This document shows, piece after piece, positions 1 through 10,170 of a stretch of 64,000 nucleotides of DNA. A program made the translations under genes and the position numbers. The stretch is from Colocasia esculenta. Its lineage: Eukaryota > Streptophyta > Magnoliopsida > Alismatales > Araceae. Below the pieces are notes generated by a model. The model had not been told where the DNA came from, made no database searches, and worked only from the letters and a program-made list of their open reading frames with translations. The stretch lies in contig CM024763.1 of assembly GCA_014218235.1 (NCBI GenBank), positions 84,616,244 to 84,680,243 on the forward strand. Direction: 5' to 3'. Position 1 is the first letter of the stretch; each line of letters starts with the position of its first letter.

Positions 1-141
1 TAATAGACATTTGAGGAATTATCAATGACATGCATTTGCTTTAGTATTTATTCTTGTATAATGATTTGATGTCTATTATAAGCTCTGTACTCGTTTACTT
101 ACAACTGCCTCACGTCCGATATCCCACGTCGGGGCGTGACA
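1..141 (+). repeat. 3' end of the 5' LTR of the outer gypsy element
   Basis: The segment ends in CA at 141, a few bases before a tRNA-Met primer binding site, as expected for the U5 end of a 5' LTR. It is the same family as 57380-57520. Only this tail lies in the window; the rest lies upstream. Confidence 0.8.
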
Positions 142-147
142 GTTTTG

Positions 148-160
148 TGGTATCAGAGCC
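148..160 (+). other. Primer binding site (tRNA-iMet) of the outer gypsy element
   Basis: TGGTATCAGAGCC is complementary to the 3' end of plant initiator tRNA-Met and begins six bases after the LTR end. This is where minus-strand DNA synthesis is primed in this retrotransposon group. Confidence 0.85.
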
Positions 161-366
161 TAGGTTGTTCTTAAGTATAGGATGATCTAGGTTGACCAGC
201 CTCCACTAGAGTCAGTTGTCCTGCCTATGTGAGATGTGGTTAGAACCATGGGTAACTAGTTAAAATGAACCCACACACGCATGAATTAAATTCCACATCA
301 ATATCATAACAACAAGTTACTTTTGTAGGAACTTAAGCAACTAAGATGACTGCTAAATGTGCTTAG

Positions 367-1235
367 ATGAGGGGCATGCAACAAACTATCCAAGAACTCA
401 CTCGTGCACTTCTGCAAGCTGCACAAGGTGGAGGGAATCGTGGCGGTGCAGGCGAGCTGCATCATAACTTCAGAAGCTTGAACCCACCTAGGTTTAGTGG
501 TTCCACGGATCCAGATGAGGCTGAGCACTGGCTGAAGGAGACATAAAGAATTTTTCGTGTTATGCAATGTGCAGCTGGGGATAAGCTACTACTCGCTACT
601 TTCCAACTGGAGGAGGACGCCCGCGCTTGGTAGGAGTCAGTGGAAGCGACCAAGGCGAATGGTCAATTTACTTGGGCTGAAATCAAGGAGGCATTCAACT
701 CCAAGTACTTCTCAGAGCACGTGCAAGAAAGGAAGGCCACGGAATTTGCTGCTCTTAAACAGAGGAGCCTATCTGTGGCTGAATATGAAGAAGAGTTTTC
801 AAGACTAGCCTGATATGCTGACCATCTGGTAAATACGGAGAAGATGAAGGCTAGGCGTTTCCTCAATGGCCTTAAGCCTTAGTACATTACTCACTGGCCC
901 CTCTCGACATCGTGACCTATGCCGAGATGGTGAAGAAAGATCAACTACTAGAAGATGCTACGGACTTCACTGATCGTATCAAGGGGAAGTTCGTGAAGAA
1001 AGAACTGACACCTGGCATGACATCTGCCAAGCCAAACATCAGCAAGAAGCATCCTTTCAGCATCACGGAAGGACCTAGCCAGAGAAGAAACCCAAAGTCT
1101 TCGTTCCCAACACCCCAGCAAAAAGCACTGTAAGCACTGTGAGAAGCCAGGTCATACGGCTGATGAATACTGAAGGAAAGTCACGCATGTCGGCACTGTG
1201 GAAGCCGCGAGCATCGTATCCCCGAGTGCCCTCTA
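367..1235 (+). pseudogene. Decayed gag of the outer gypsy element
   Basis: One forward frame from the ATG at 367 matches chromovirus-type Gag: an alanine and glutamine-rich N-terminus, the capsid signature NPPRFSGSTDPDEAEHWL around 480-540, then an amphipathic helical region up to about 890. The frame has several stops (near 544, 631, 811 and 880) and later shifts. Two CCHC zinc knuckles follow at about 1135-1232. In the first, the last cysteine is replaced by tyrosine; the second keeps C-X2-C-X4-H-X4-C. Gag forms the virus-like particle in the cytoplasm and its knuckles bind the element RNA. This copy cannot make an intact Gag. Confidence 0.85.
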
Positions 1236-1339
1236 CTGAAGGAGCATGAGAGGCATCCTAATGTGCCTAAGAAACAGGGAAGACTACAAGCCCTGCATGA
1301 TAAAGAGCCCGCTGAGGAAGGTGGCGTGGTAGAAGGTAC

Positions 1340-3190
1340 GTTATAAGTTTTCTCCTTATCAGCATTTATTTTATTTGATACTGGAGCAACTCATTCATTT
1401 ATATCTCAAAACTTTGCTGATACCTTGAATGCTAAACCTATATCCATGGGATGTGAATTCTCGGTCACAACACCATTGGGAGAGAAAGAGAAATTGAATA
1501 AATACTTTCCATCTGCCGATGTAATGATCGGAGAACATAACCTAAAAGCCGACCTGGTGTGTATGCCCATGGAAGGCTATGATGTGATTTTGGGAGCTGA
1601 CTGGTTGTCCACTTATGGGGCAAGTGTCGACTGTAAGAAAGGGAAAGTTACCTTTAGTGATTTCCCTATGCTGTCATTCACTGGGATTAGACAAAAGAGA
1701 CGGATGTCTCTAGTCTCTGCCATAAAGGCCCACAACATAATAAGGAAAGGTTGCTTTACTTTCCTTGCGGCCGTAATAGTTGAAAAGAAGGGTTCTAAGA
1801 TAGAAGACATACACATAGTCCAGAGTTACCTAGATGTATTTCTCGAAGATCTGCCAGGGATTTCCCCTGAATGTGATGTCAATTTTGCCATTGAGTTAAT
1901 CCCGGGAGCTGCCCCGGTGTTGCATCAACCGTACCGGATGTCACCTGCTAAATTAAAGGAATTGAAGGCACAACTGATGGGGCTACTAGAGAAGGGGTTC
2001 ATCCAACCAAGTACTTCCCCATGGGGAGCACCTGTACTGCTCGTTAAAAAGAAGGATGGATCAATGAGGCTATGCATAGATGATCGACAACTTAATCAGC
2101 TAACCATCAAGAACAAGTACACATTGCCTTGAGTCGATGAACTTTTCGACCAGATATCTAGAGCTCAATATTTCTCCAAGATTGACCTTCGATCTGGCTA
2201 TCATCAAATGAGGGTCAAGGACGACGATATTTTCAAAATAGCTTTCAGGAGTAGGTATGGACACTATGAGTTCGTCGTTATGCCTTTTGGTTTGACCAAT
2301 GCTCCTGCAGCCTTTATGCAACTCATGAACAACATATACCGACCATACCTTGACAAGTTCATGGTCATCTTCATCAATGATATCCTCATATACTCCAAGA
2401 CCAAGAAGAACATGAAGAACATCTTAGGATTGCACTACAAGTTTTGCGAGACAACAATTTATATGCAAAGCTGAGCAAGCGCGAGTTCTGGCTCGAAGAA
2501 GTGTCCTTCTTGGGCCATGTCATCTCCAAGGATGACATCTCTGTTGATCCCTCCAAAGTTGAAGCTGTACTCAAATGGGACAGACCAACCAATGTCACAG
2601 AAATCAGAAGCTTCTTAGGACTGGCTGGCTACTACAGGCAGTTCATAAAGGACTTCTCCAAGATCGTCGTTCCTCTCACGCGTCTTACACGAAAGGAGAA
2701 TCCCTACACCTGGAGTAAAGAGTGTGAGAAGAGTTTCCAAACTCTAAAAGAATGTTTTACCTCAACACCTGTTCTCGCTCTACCAATAGAGGGAGAAGGT
2801 TTCTCTGTCTACACCGACGCCTCAGGAATTGGGCTAGGCTGTGTATTGATACAAAAAGAGAAAGTCATTGCCTATTTTTCAAGACAACTGAAGACGCATG
2901 AAGTCAACTACCCTGTGCATGATCTAGAGTTGGCTTCCGTGGTCTTCGCCTTAAAAATCTGGACGCATTATCTATATGGTGAGAAATTCACTGTCTATTC
3001 AGACCATAAAAGCCTGAAGTATTTATTCTCACAGAAGGAACTTAACATGAGGCAAAGGAGATGGCTTGAATACTTAATGGATTTTGATTTCAACATCCAA
3101 TACCATCCAGGCAAGGGAAATGCCGTGGCTGATGCTCTTAGTAGGAAGTCGATGGCATCTTTATCAAGTCTAGTTCTTGGGAACATAGGG
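1340..3190 (+). pseudogene. Decayed protease, reverse transcriptase and RNase H of the outer gypsy element
   Basis: The aspartic protease motif FDTGATHSFIS is intact at 1373-1405. Reverse transcriptase runs from about 1900 to 2660, with recognisable blocks at the fingers (KKKDGSMRLCID), the palm (MPFGLTNAPAAF) and the connection (SFLGLAGYYRQF). The catalytic block reads FIND instead of F/YIDD at 2370-2381, so one of the two essential aspartates is asparagine. Ty3-type RNase H follows (YTDASGIGLGCVL, SDHKSLKYL, VADALSR), ending near 3150. A stop occurs near 2130, and the frame changes near 2440 and again near 3200. The enzyme would be inactive even if translated. Confidence 0.9.
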
Positions 3191-3201
3191 ATGATCGAGT
3201 C

Positions 3202-4605
3202 TTGGTTGCCAATATCAAGATTCAATCTGACATGCTAGAAGAGATCAAAGCACAACAAGACAGCTATCCATTCTTGGTTCATGTCAAGGAAACATTAGCT
3301 GATAAACTAGATTTTGCTACGACTGAGGATGGAAGGTTGATATTCCAAGGAAGGACATGTGTTCTAGACAATGAAGAATTGAAGAGAAAGTTAATGGACG
3401 AAGCTCACCTGACGAAGTATACTATTCATCTTGGAGGTACCAAAATGTATCAGGGCATGAAAAGAACGTTTTGGTGGCCGAATATGAAGAGAGAGGTAGC
3501 CGAGCATGCCACTTATTGCCTTACTTGCCAACAGGTAAAGGCAGAACACATGCGCCCTGCTGGTGTACTTAGAGCATTAGATATTCCGGAATGGAAATGG
3601 GAAAGCATTGGCATGGACTTCATCATGGGTTTACCCAAGACTCGTGGTGGACTCGATGCCATATGGGTCATTGTCGACTGACTCACCAAATCCGCACACT
3701 TTCTACCTATAAAGAGTAAGTGGTCGGTGGACGTATTAGCTGCCTTATATGTCAAAGAGATCGTGAGATTGCATGGAGTGTCATCATTCATTGTTTCGGA
3801 TAGAGATCCGAGATTTACCTCTCATTTCTAGAAGGGACTGCAAACTGCACTCGGTACTAAGCTCAACTTTAGTATCGCATTTCACCCACAAACTGATGGG
3901 CAGACTGAGAGAACCAACCAGATTGTAGAAGACAAGTTAAGAGCCTGCACTATAGATTTCCAAGGTTACTGGAATGAGCACCTATCCCTAATTGAGTTCG
4001 CCTATAACAAGAGTTACCAGGCGAGTATTAAAATGGCACCATTCGAAGCACTCTATGGCAGAAACTGTAGATCTCCTGCATGCTGGAATGATGTGGGAGA
4101 ACAACAATGGCTAGGCCCGGACATAGTACAAAATACAATCAGGGATATACAGGTGATTCGAGATCGGCTCAAGATCGCTCAGTCTAGACAAAAGAGTTAT
4201 GTTGATAAGAGAAGGAGAGATCTAGAATTTCAAGTGGGAGATCATATGCTTTTGAAGGTATCTCCTACTCGTGGCATCCAAAGATTTGGTGTTAATGGGA
4301 AGCTCAGTCCTAGATTCATTGGCCCTTTTGAAGTGCTCGAAAGGGTTGGTGAGGTTGCTTACCGGCTGGCATTGCCACCGAATTGGCATGCAGACATGTG
4401 TTCCATGTCATAGAATGTGCTCCAGGAAATGATGTGTGTGTCCTACCAACATCATTCACCATGAGAAGTTGGTGCTGAACAGGACATGACTTACGAAGAG
4501 AAGCCAGCCAAGATACTAGAATGAAAGGTGCAGCAACTCAGGAACGCCCCATTCATGTGGTTAAAGTTCTATGGAATAACCGTGGAGTAGAAGAAGACCC
4601 TCCAA
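3202..4605 (+). pseudogene. Decayed integrase with truncated chromodomain region
   Basis: The HHCC zinc-binding region (ending CLTCQQVKAEH) lies at 3415-3550. The DDE core has aspartates in GMDFIMGL and SDRDPRF and a glutamate in GQTERTNQ, with stops near 3679 and 3829. The GPY/F-like C-terminal module (KLSPRFIGPFEVL) is at about 4300-4340. The frame breaks after 4413, and homology to the chromodomain-type tail stops near 4605, before the end seen in the Tekay-like element at 13299. Downstream sequence is LTR-like and of another kind, so the 3' end of pol was lost by deletion or recombination. Confidence 0.88.
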
Positions 4606-5326
4606 TAATTATTCGGCAAAAATAGGGATTTTTAAAAGAAGAGTAATAGAATAATACCCAAAATTTGTATATTTAATATTCCCTAAAAAGAAAAGGGCTA
4701 TTAAATCACTAAAAACAGTTAATATGGGTTAGAATTAGACTCCTAACCCTACCCTAATTAGTTGGCCACGAAATTGCAACCCAACCTAACCCAAATAGGA
4801 GGTGGAAAGCTTGGAAGGTTGAGAGAAATTAGGAAATCTTGGAATTTAAGGGGAATTAGAGTCATAATAGGAAATGGAAACCAAGGGAGCTTAAATACTC
4901 CCCAATCTCTCCATGGTCGGCCCTAATGCGTGGCTGAGGGTTGTTGGGCATGGAGAAGAGGCCAAGGAAAGGGAGAACTCGTGGGGAGAAAGATTGCTCA
5001 AGCCCCAACCCTTGTTCTTCAAGTTCTAAGCCCTAGGAGACAAAAGGACTCAAATGTAGGCATTCGCACCGGCTAAACTCAATTAATTTCGTCTGTAGGT
5101 TGTTCCAAACATCAGGAATAAAAGCCCTCTTATTTCTCTATTTTTCATCGAGCCAATCTTTTGTTCTTTAGTTTTGAAGTTCTGCAATCACTTTGACCCC
5201 GAACCCTCATATTAAATCTAGATCTCCATGTACTCTTGATCCTATGCTACGAAATTTTAACTGGAGATACTGATGGTTGTTAGGCATCGTTTGCCCCTGA
5301 AATCCGCAATTTTCATCCAGTATCCT
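4606..5326 (+). repeat. LTR-like sequence of uncertain family (left part)
   Basis: There is no coding sequence here. The segment starts with GACCCTCCAATAATTATTCG, which resembles the interior of a gypsy LTR start without its TG. It holds a TATA-like TTAAATAC at 4891-4898, followed by leader-like sequence (AAGCCCTAGGAG, GTAGGCATTCG). It continues, after the Tekay-like insertion, at 16431-16616. It differs from the LTR at 16617, so it is either a fragment of another solo LTR or a diverged non-coding end of the outer element. Confidence 0.4.
5322..5326. repeat. Target site duplication ATCCT, left copy (Tekay-like element)
   Basis: ATCCT directly precedes the LTR start TGTAAGG and is repeated exactly at 16426-16430 after the 3' LTR. 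Five base pairs is the usual duplication made by gypsy integrases. Confidence 0.95.
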
Positions 5327-5590
5327 TGTAAGGCCCTCGAATTGTTTGTCATTTATTTCTATTTTATGTGAATTCATGGTTGTGTGTAACTTGTAAATGT
5401 ATATATATATGGATATCTATGTATAATATTAGCTAGTTGTACTTATGTATGCATGTGTATATTCAAATTGTAAATAATGTATGTTTGCATGTGGTAGTAG
5501 TGTGTACACCATAATATTTATATTGCATGGATATACATATAGTGTAAGCATGGTTTTCTACATGTTTTAAGCTCTGCCGAAGAGCAAATT

Positions 5591-5683
5591 GGCGTCAACA
5601 CGGATGGCGTCCATAAAGAGTCAACGTCCATGTCGATGGACGCCAACACTAAAGTAGACGGCCATCTATGTGGACGTCTACTT
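5591..5683 (+). promoter_or_regulatory. Inverted-repeat cluster in U3 of the Tekay-like LTR
   Basis: GGCGTC occurs at 5591 and 5606, GACGCC at 5639 and GACGTC at 5673. A perfect 9-bp inverted repeat, AAGTAGACG (5652-5660) and CGTCTACTT (5675-5683), ends the cluster. It lies about 125-220 bp upstream of the TATA box. The same layout recurs in the 3' LTR (about 13612-13705) and in the related LTR at 49664-49790. Confidence 0.6.
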
Positions 5684-5808
5684 CTCGGATTCTCTGTGCG
5701 CAGCAAACCCCGAAATTCCGGGGGCAAGCAAGCTCACCGATTGGGGATATGTCCCCAACGGCTCTCAGCTCTCCCATCAAATCCTACTGGATATCCCTAG
5801 CCATTTTC

Positions 5809-5818
5809 CTATAAACCT
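5809..5818 (+). promoter_or_regulatory. TATA box of the Tekay-like 5' LTR
   Basis: CTATAAACC lies in a pyrimidine-rich context typical of plant LTR promoters, with CT-rich leader sequence about 30-60 bp downstream. The copy in the 3' LTR is at 13829-13838. Confidence 0.6.
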
Positions 5819-7204
5819 TCCTCTCCTTGCAACCTAAAAGACTCTCTCTTAGCTCTTTGCAAAGGGAGAAGGAAACCCTAGCTGAACTGGAGAAGAACTG
5901 AACTTTGGGAGCTCAGATCTGGCGATTCAAAGCTTCCTCCGGCGATCTACTGCATTTGGAAGGGAGTTTGGACGAAGGAGAAGGCTTCCCCAACCTCGGT
6001 TTGGCAGCTACTTCGACCTAGAACTCGAGGGAAGGCTGTGGAGGAGACTTCTTGGCACTGCTCAAGGAGAGCTTCAACAGCAGATTTGATCCCTTTGGAG
6101 ATTTTGTAAAAGGCAAGTAACCCATCCCCGTAGCCCATGTATGTGTCTAGTAGGTTTTAAGGATTTTATGAGATTTTCCTTGTGTCCTGGATCCTCGCAT
6201 TCACCTCTTCTTCAGAGCTCGGTCTGTGTTTTTGCACAGACAGGAGCTTGACGGCAAGAGCCCTTGCCGTCAAGATCCTCAGTTGGCGGCAGACTATGCT
6301 GCCGTTAACACCTCCAAACGGCCAGACCTTGGTGTTAAGTTCTTCAGGACAGAACAGGAAACTGTTCTGCCTTATATATCTAATTTCCGAAGTTTTGCGC
6401 TTGAGGATATAATGTAAATTTTACATGATACGTAATGTAGTTAATAGAATGTGTTGTGAATGTTTGATGAATTTCCGTAAATGATGTGAATTATTACATT
6501 TATTTGAAATGCATGTTAGATAAGGTCCTGAACATGTAGACCTTTGTTTACGTAGTCCATGTGAAATTTTGATTGTCCCAAAATTTTCAGGTGATGTATA
6601 TGTATGTCAGTCCCTGTTCCGAAAATCTGAGAATTTTTCCATGACCATGCTAATTGTTGAAATTTCCGCATTGAAAATAGAGGAAATGTGTAGGTTAGTC
6701 AAAAAGTTCCAGTAAATTATGTAATGTGCAATAAATTCGGATAACATTTCTGTGATAACGTTCATGTTAGATACAGGTTTGAGAACTATCAAAACTGATA
6801 ATTATGTTGTGCTTCCATGATAATTGAATGAATTGTGGCATGAGAATGAGTATTTTATTTTCTGTAAATTATATGTAATTCATAAAAATGTGAAAATTTT
6901 AAGGTGTGGTCTAGAAACTTGCAAACAGTGTGTGGTAAATTTTCATGAAATTTGGGTAACAGTAGGTTATGTGGTGAAACTTCATGCGAAATTGAATGGT
7001 TTATGCATGCTTAACGTAATTAGATTTGATTAGGTGTTCCCAACCTGATTAGTGTAAATTTTGAAGTGTTTGAACCCTGTCAACAGTAGTACCATGATTT
7101 AGGAAAAACTGAACCATGTGTTAATGATAAAACTATAAGTGATGTGTCATATTGTGTAATATGTGTGTGTTAAAAACCGAAATGTGTAAAATGTGCCGTG
7201 TGTG

Positions 7205-7400
7205 ACACTGCTTCCATAGAGGGCTGTGGAACCGTACCGTGGAAAAGTCCCCACGGGAAGGTTCAATGTGTAAATCCTATGGGCATTGGGATGAAATCCT
7301 GGAGGTGGACAAGTACCACTGGTTAGGGTGGAGAGTTCTTCTCCCGGTCTGCGCAGTCCAAGAGTCGTCACTGTGTTGGCTAGGTGGCGTCTATGTGTTA
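7205..7400 (+). other. Conserved structured block in the transcribed part of the LTR
   Basis: The block contains a hairpin at 7229-7264: outer stem GAACC/GGTTC, inner stem CCGTGG/CCACGG and an 8-nt loop AAAAGTCC. It continues with GGTGGACAAGTACCACTGG, the GGAGAGTTCTTCTCC hairpin and CTGCGCAGT. The same block is at about 15227-15422 in the 3' LTR and, diverged, at about 51110-51300 in the 4.47-kb LTR. There the loop is identical and the stems have changed in a compensating way. I do not recognise a known RNA class. Confidence 0.55.
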
Positions 7401-8408
7401 TGTGTATGTGATGTGTCCTTCTAATGGTGGTTTGGACTATGTGTCATGACATCTAATGTGAAATGTGAATGTGAATATGTGTAAATTGTGTAATGTGAAT
7501 ATGTGCATATGTGTAATGTGTAAAAGTGAACCATGTGAATGTGTAAATATGTAACCATGTGATATAAATGTGTTAGAGGGTAACTTTGTAATTTATGTTA
7601 TGAAATTATTAAGTTCATGTCAAATAAGCAACCTTCATATGTTTATAATGATGCCTTACATGTACAAGAATATGTAGAATCCATGTTAGGAGTACTTCTT
7701 TTATATGTGTGTGAGATTCCATGCTTAGAAGACTACCTTGTTAGCCTAAGTGTAAAATGTTAGCTCTCATGTGAAGGGATGAGTAGAAAGCATGTGATAG
7801 GTATTTTGTTTTGAGATGGCATGAATCATGTATCATGTGTTGTGAAGTTGTAGAAATACCATGATAGGTTGTTTATCTTCATTGTCTCAACCATGCTATA
7901 TGTTTGATTTAATGAAATTGAAAGTAGAACTTACTTGTGATATATGCATGTGTGACGTGTATGGAGTTATTTGCTGAGTCTATTAGACTCATTCCTTGCT
8001 TCGGCGTACAGGTTTAGTAGGTGACCCCACTTCCTTGGAGGAGATCGTGGAGAGCGACTCCGAGCGAGGAGAGTAGCTTGGTGGAGTTACCATTTTGTGC
8101 TTAGCTCATAGTATGTACTTGGGAATCATGTATTTGAAACTTATGTAATCATGGGAAAACTATGTATCTGAATTTAGTATTTTATTATGTGGACTTTAGC
8201 TCTTTAATTCACTATATTGATCATGTATGGTTAAATGTGGATGATGAAATGAAAGACAGTAGTTCTATTCTTCCGCTACTCTGTATTTATATTTGTGTAC
8301 ATCTCGATCGTATGTTAGTGTTGGGTAAATGTCCCACTGTGATGACGTACGTTATATCGACGTGGATTGGTATAATCGTACCGGTATAAAGAGGGTCGTC
8401 GCAGAGAT

Positions 8409-8421
8409 TGGTATCAGAGCG
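8409..8421 (+). other. Primer binding site (tRNA-iMet) of the Tekay-like element
   Basis: TGGTATCAGAGCG begins five bases after the LTR end at 8403 and matches the complement of the initiator tRNA-Met 3' end. Confidence 0.9.
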
Positions 8422-8804
8422 ACCGATTGAGATAGTACATAAATATCTAAGTCATCATCTTCATTACTTGCTAAATCTTTATAGAATTGTCCACATGTGT
8501 AGAATTGATTAATAATGAATGGAAAATAGATAAGAAAATGGTTAGGAGTAAATTAACATAGCTCTAATAGTGGCTGAAATTTATTGCAGCCATGGCTTCG
8601 CGTGGTAGACGTGGCGGTGCTCCTGCTCGTGAGGGCGAGCAGAGGCGTGAGGAGCAGACTGAGCAGCAGGTCCCAGCACCTCAGGGTCCTGTACTTCCCC
8701 CACCGCTGCCAGTGGATTATGGAGTTTTCATGCAGGGTCTAGTGCAGGCCATGCAGATGCAGGCCCACGCCTAGGCTGCACTCCAGGCCCAGTTGGAGGC
8801 TCAG

Positions 8805-8892
8805 GTTAGAATAATGAAACAAAGTGTAGTCTGCTTTATTTAATGGCATGATGTTGCGTTGAATATGTGTTGCTTATTGTTTGTTGTAGTAG
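8805..8892 (+). other. Candidate spliceosomal intron 1 in gag (88 bp)
   Basis: It begins GTTAGA and ends TTGTTGTAGTAG, is T-rich towards the 3' end, and lies between two parts of the same gag frame. With the acceptor at 8892 it is phase 0 and no codon is lost. An alternative acceptor at 8889 would add one TAG codon. The donor is non-ideal. Confidence 0.55.
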
Positions 8893-9084
8893 GCTCAAAT
8901 TCCAGCTCAGGACCATGGTGGACTTTCCATCATGGAAAGATTCAAGAGGATGTTTCCACCCTCTTTTAAGGGGGAGAGCGACCCATTGCTAGCTGAAAAC
9001 TGGATGAGGGAGATTGAGAAGATCTTCCGGGCTGTTAGGTGTGCGGACAAGGATAAGGTTACTTTAGCCACCTATATGCTACAG

Positions 9085-9163
9085 GTATGTGTTAGTTTTC
9101 TATGTTGTATATCTTGTTAAGTTAGAATTGTTTAGTGTGGTGCTTATGAAGATTGTGTCGTAG
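9085..9163 (+). other. Candidate spliceosomal intron 2 in gag (79 bp)
   Basis: It starts with the strong plant donor CAG|GTATGT and ends GTGTCGTAG|G. It separates the capsid blocks ATYMLQ and ERADVWW, which are contiguous in related Gag proteins. It is phase 0 and its length suits a small plant intron. Confidence 0.65.
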
Positions 9164-9681
9164 GAGAGAGCTGATGTGTGGTGGGCTTCCTTACTGCGTA
9201 CCCGATTCGAGGACGGAGCTATTGACGTGGCTTGGGACGAGTTCGTGAGGCTCTTTCGGGCCAAATTCATCCCCGAGCATATCTAGGACAGGATGGAGCA
9301 GGAGTTCCTCTCCTTGACTCAGGACTCCATGATCGTGCTCGAGTATGAGGCCAGGTTTGCAGAATTATCTAAATATGCACCTCATATCGTGACAGATGAG
9401 CGCAAGAAAGCAAAGAAGTTCGTGATGGGCCTGAAGCCATCACTGAGGACGAGGCTAGTGGCGTTTGACCATCGTACCTTGGACGAGGCCCTTAGCACTG
9501 CTTATAGGCAAGAGGGTGAAATGGAGCAGTACCTCGAGGAGAAGAAGGCTTCGCAGAAGAGGCCTGCAGCTACGTTCCAGCGGCAGGACAAGGAGAAAGT
9601 AGTGTACCCAGCACCGCAGCATCCAGTAACAACCAGCAGTGCACAGGTACCTTCTCAACTTTCCCCTGGTGTAAAGAAGGA

Positions 9682-10170
9682 GTGTCCCCATTGCGGGAAG
9701 ACACATGGTGGTATGGAGTGTTGGATGGTAGCGGGAAAGTGCTTGAAGTGCGGAAGCAGCGACCACAAGATCAAGGATTGTCTGAGACTTCAGCAGGAGT
9801 CCAGCGCGGAGCGCCAGCCCCAGCAGCGGTAGCAGCAGCAGCGCCAGCTACAGGAAGACCAGGAAGGCCTCGAGCCCCAGCTCAAGTGTTTGCTCTAGCA
9901 CGAGAGGATGCCGAGCAGGCAAAGCATGTCACCGAAGGTACGGTTTTACTTCTACGTGTGCACGCTCGGGTTTTGTTTGATATGGGTGCCACTCACTTGT
10001 TCATCTTCGAGTGGTTCGGTAGGTAGTTAGATCTAGAGTCAGGCATAGAGTCTGAGGATTTATAAGTCCCGTTGTCTGTACACACACCTGCGGGTACAGT
10101 ATCGACTGGGAAGTGTATTCCGTCGTTACCTGTGTGCATTGAGGATTGAATCCTTGAAGGGTGTTTCTTC
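9682..10170 (+). pseudogene. Protease region of the Tekay-like element
   Basis: The frame used here, which continues through pol, overlaps the end of gag in a different register. A conserved linker (RPRAPAQVFALAREDAEQ) precedes the aspartic protease motif RVLFDMGATHLFI at about 9965-10005. The usual D-S/T-G triad reads D-M-G, so the active site is altered. Stops follow at about 10024, 10063 and 10147. The gag-to-protease frame change near 9835-9870 is probably an indel, because related elements read straight through. Confidence 0.75.

Larger units (their letters stand above)
5327..8403 (+). repeat. 5' LTR of the Tekay-like element (3077 bp)
   Basis: It begins TGTAAGGCCC and ends GGGTCGTCGCA. 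U3 carries CpG-containing inverted repeats at 5591-5683 and a TATA box near 5810. The transcribed part holds a conserved structured block (about 7205-7400), a TGTG-rich simple-sequence tract (7458-7561), and a stretch at 7970-8075 where CTTCGGCGTACAGG may be a 3' splice site. Open frames inside are chance frames repeated in the other LTR. Confidence 0.95.
8592..9832 (+). pseudogene. gag of the Tekay-like element, apparently intron-containing
   Basis: The start ATG at 8592 opens a basic N-terminus (ASRGRRGG), then a Q/P-rich stretch. Capsid homology covers PPSFKGESDPLLAENWM (about 8948-9003), the WW block near 9179 and ALSTAYRQEGEMEQYL near 9490. Two zinc knuckles lie at 9682-9780; the second, CLKCGSSDHKIKDC, is a perfect C-X2-C-X4-H-X4-C. 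The frame is interrupted at 8805-8892 and 9085-9163 by short non-coding stretches with GT..AG borders. Removing them keeps the frame, so they look like introns. Stops at 8772 and near 9284 and the TAG near 9830 look like point mutations. Gag would assemble the particle and package RNA. Confidence 0.85.

Noticed and set aside
7205..7400. Hammerhead or other self-cleaving ribozyme in the structured LTR block
   Set aside because: The conserved hammerhead core (CTGATGA with GAAA) is absent and the stem arrangement does not fit.
9790..9870. Programmed ribosomal frameshift between gag and protease of the Tekay-like element
   Set aside because: No slippery heptamer with a downstream fold was evident, and related chromoviruses read gag-pol in one frame. 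A private indel is simpler.
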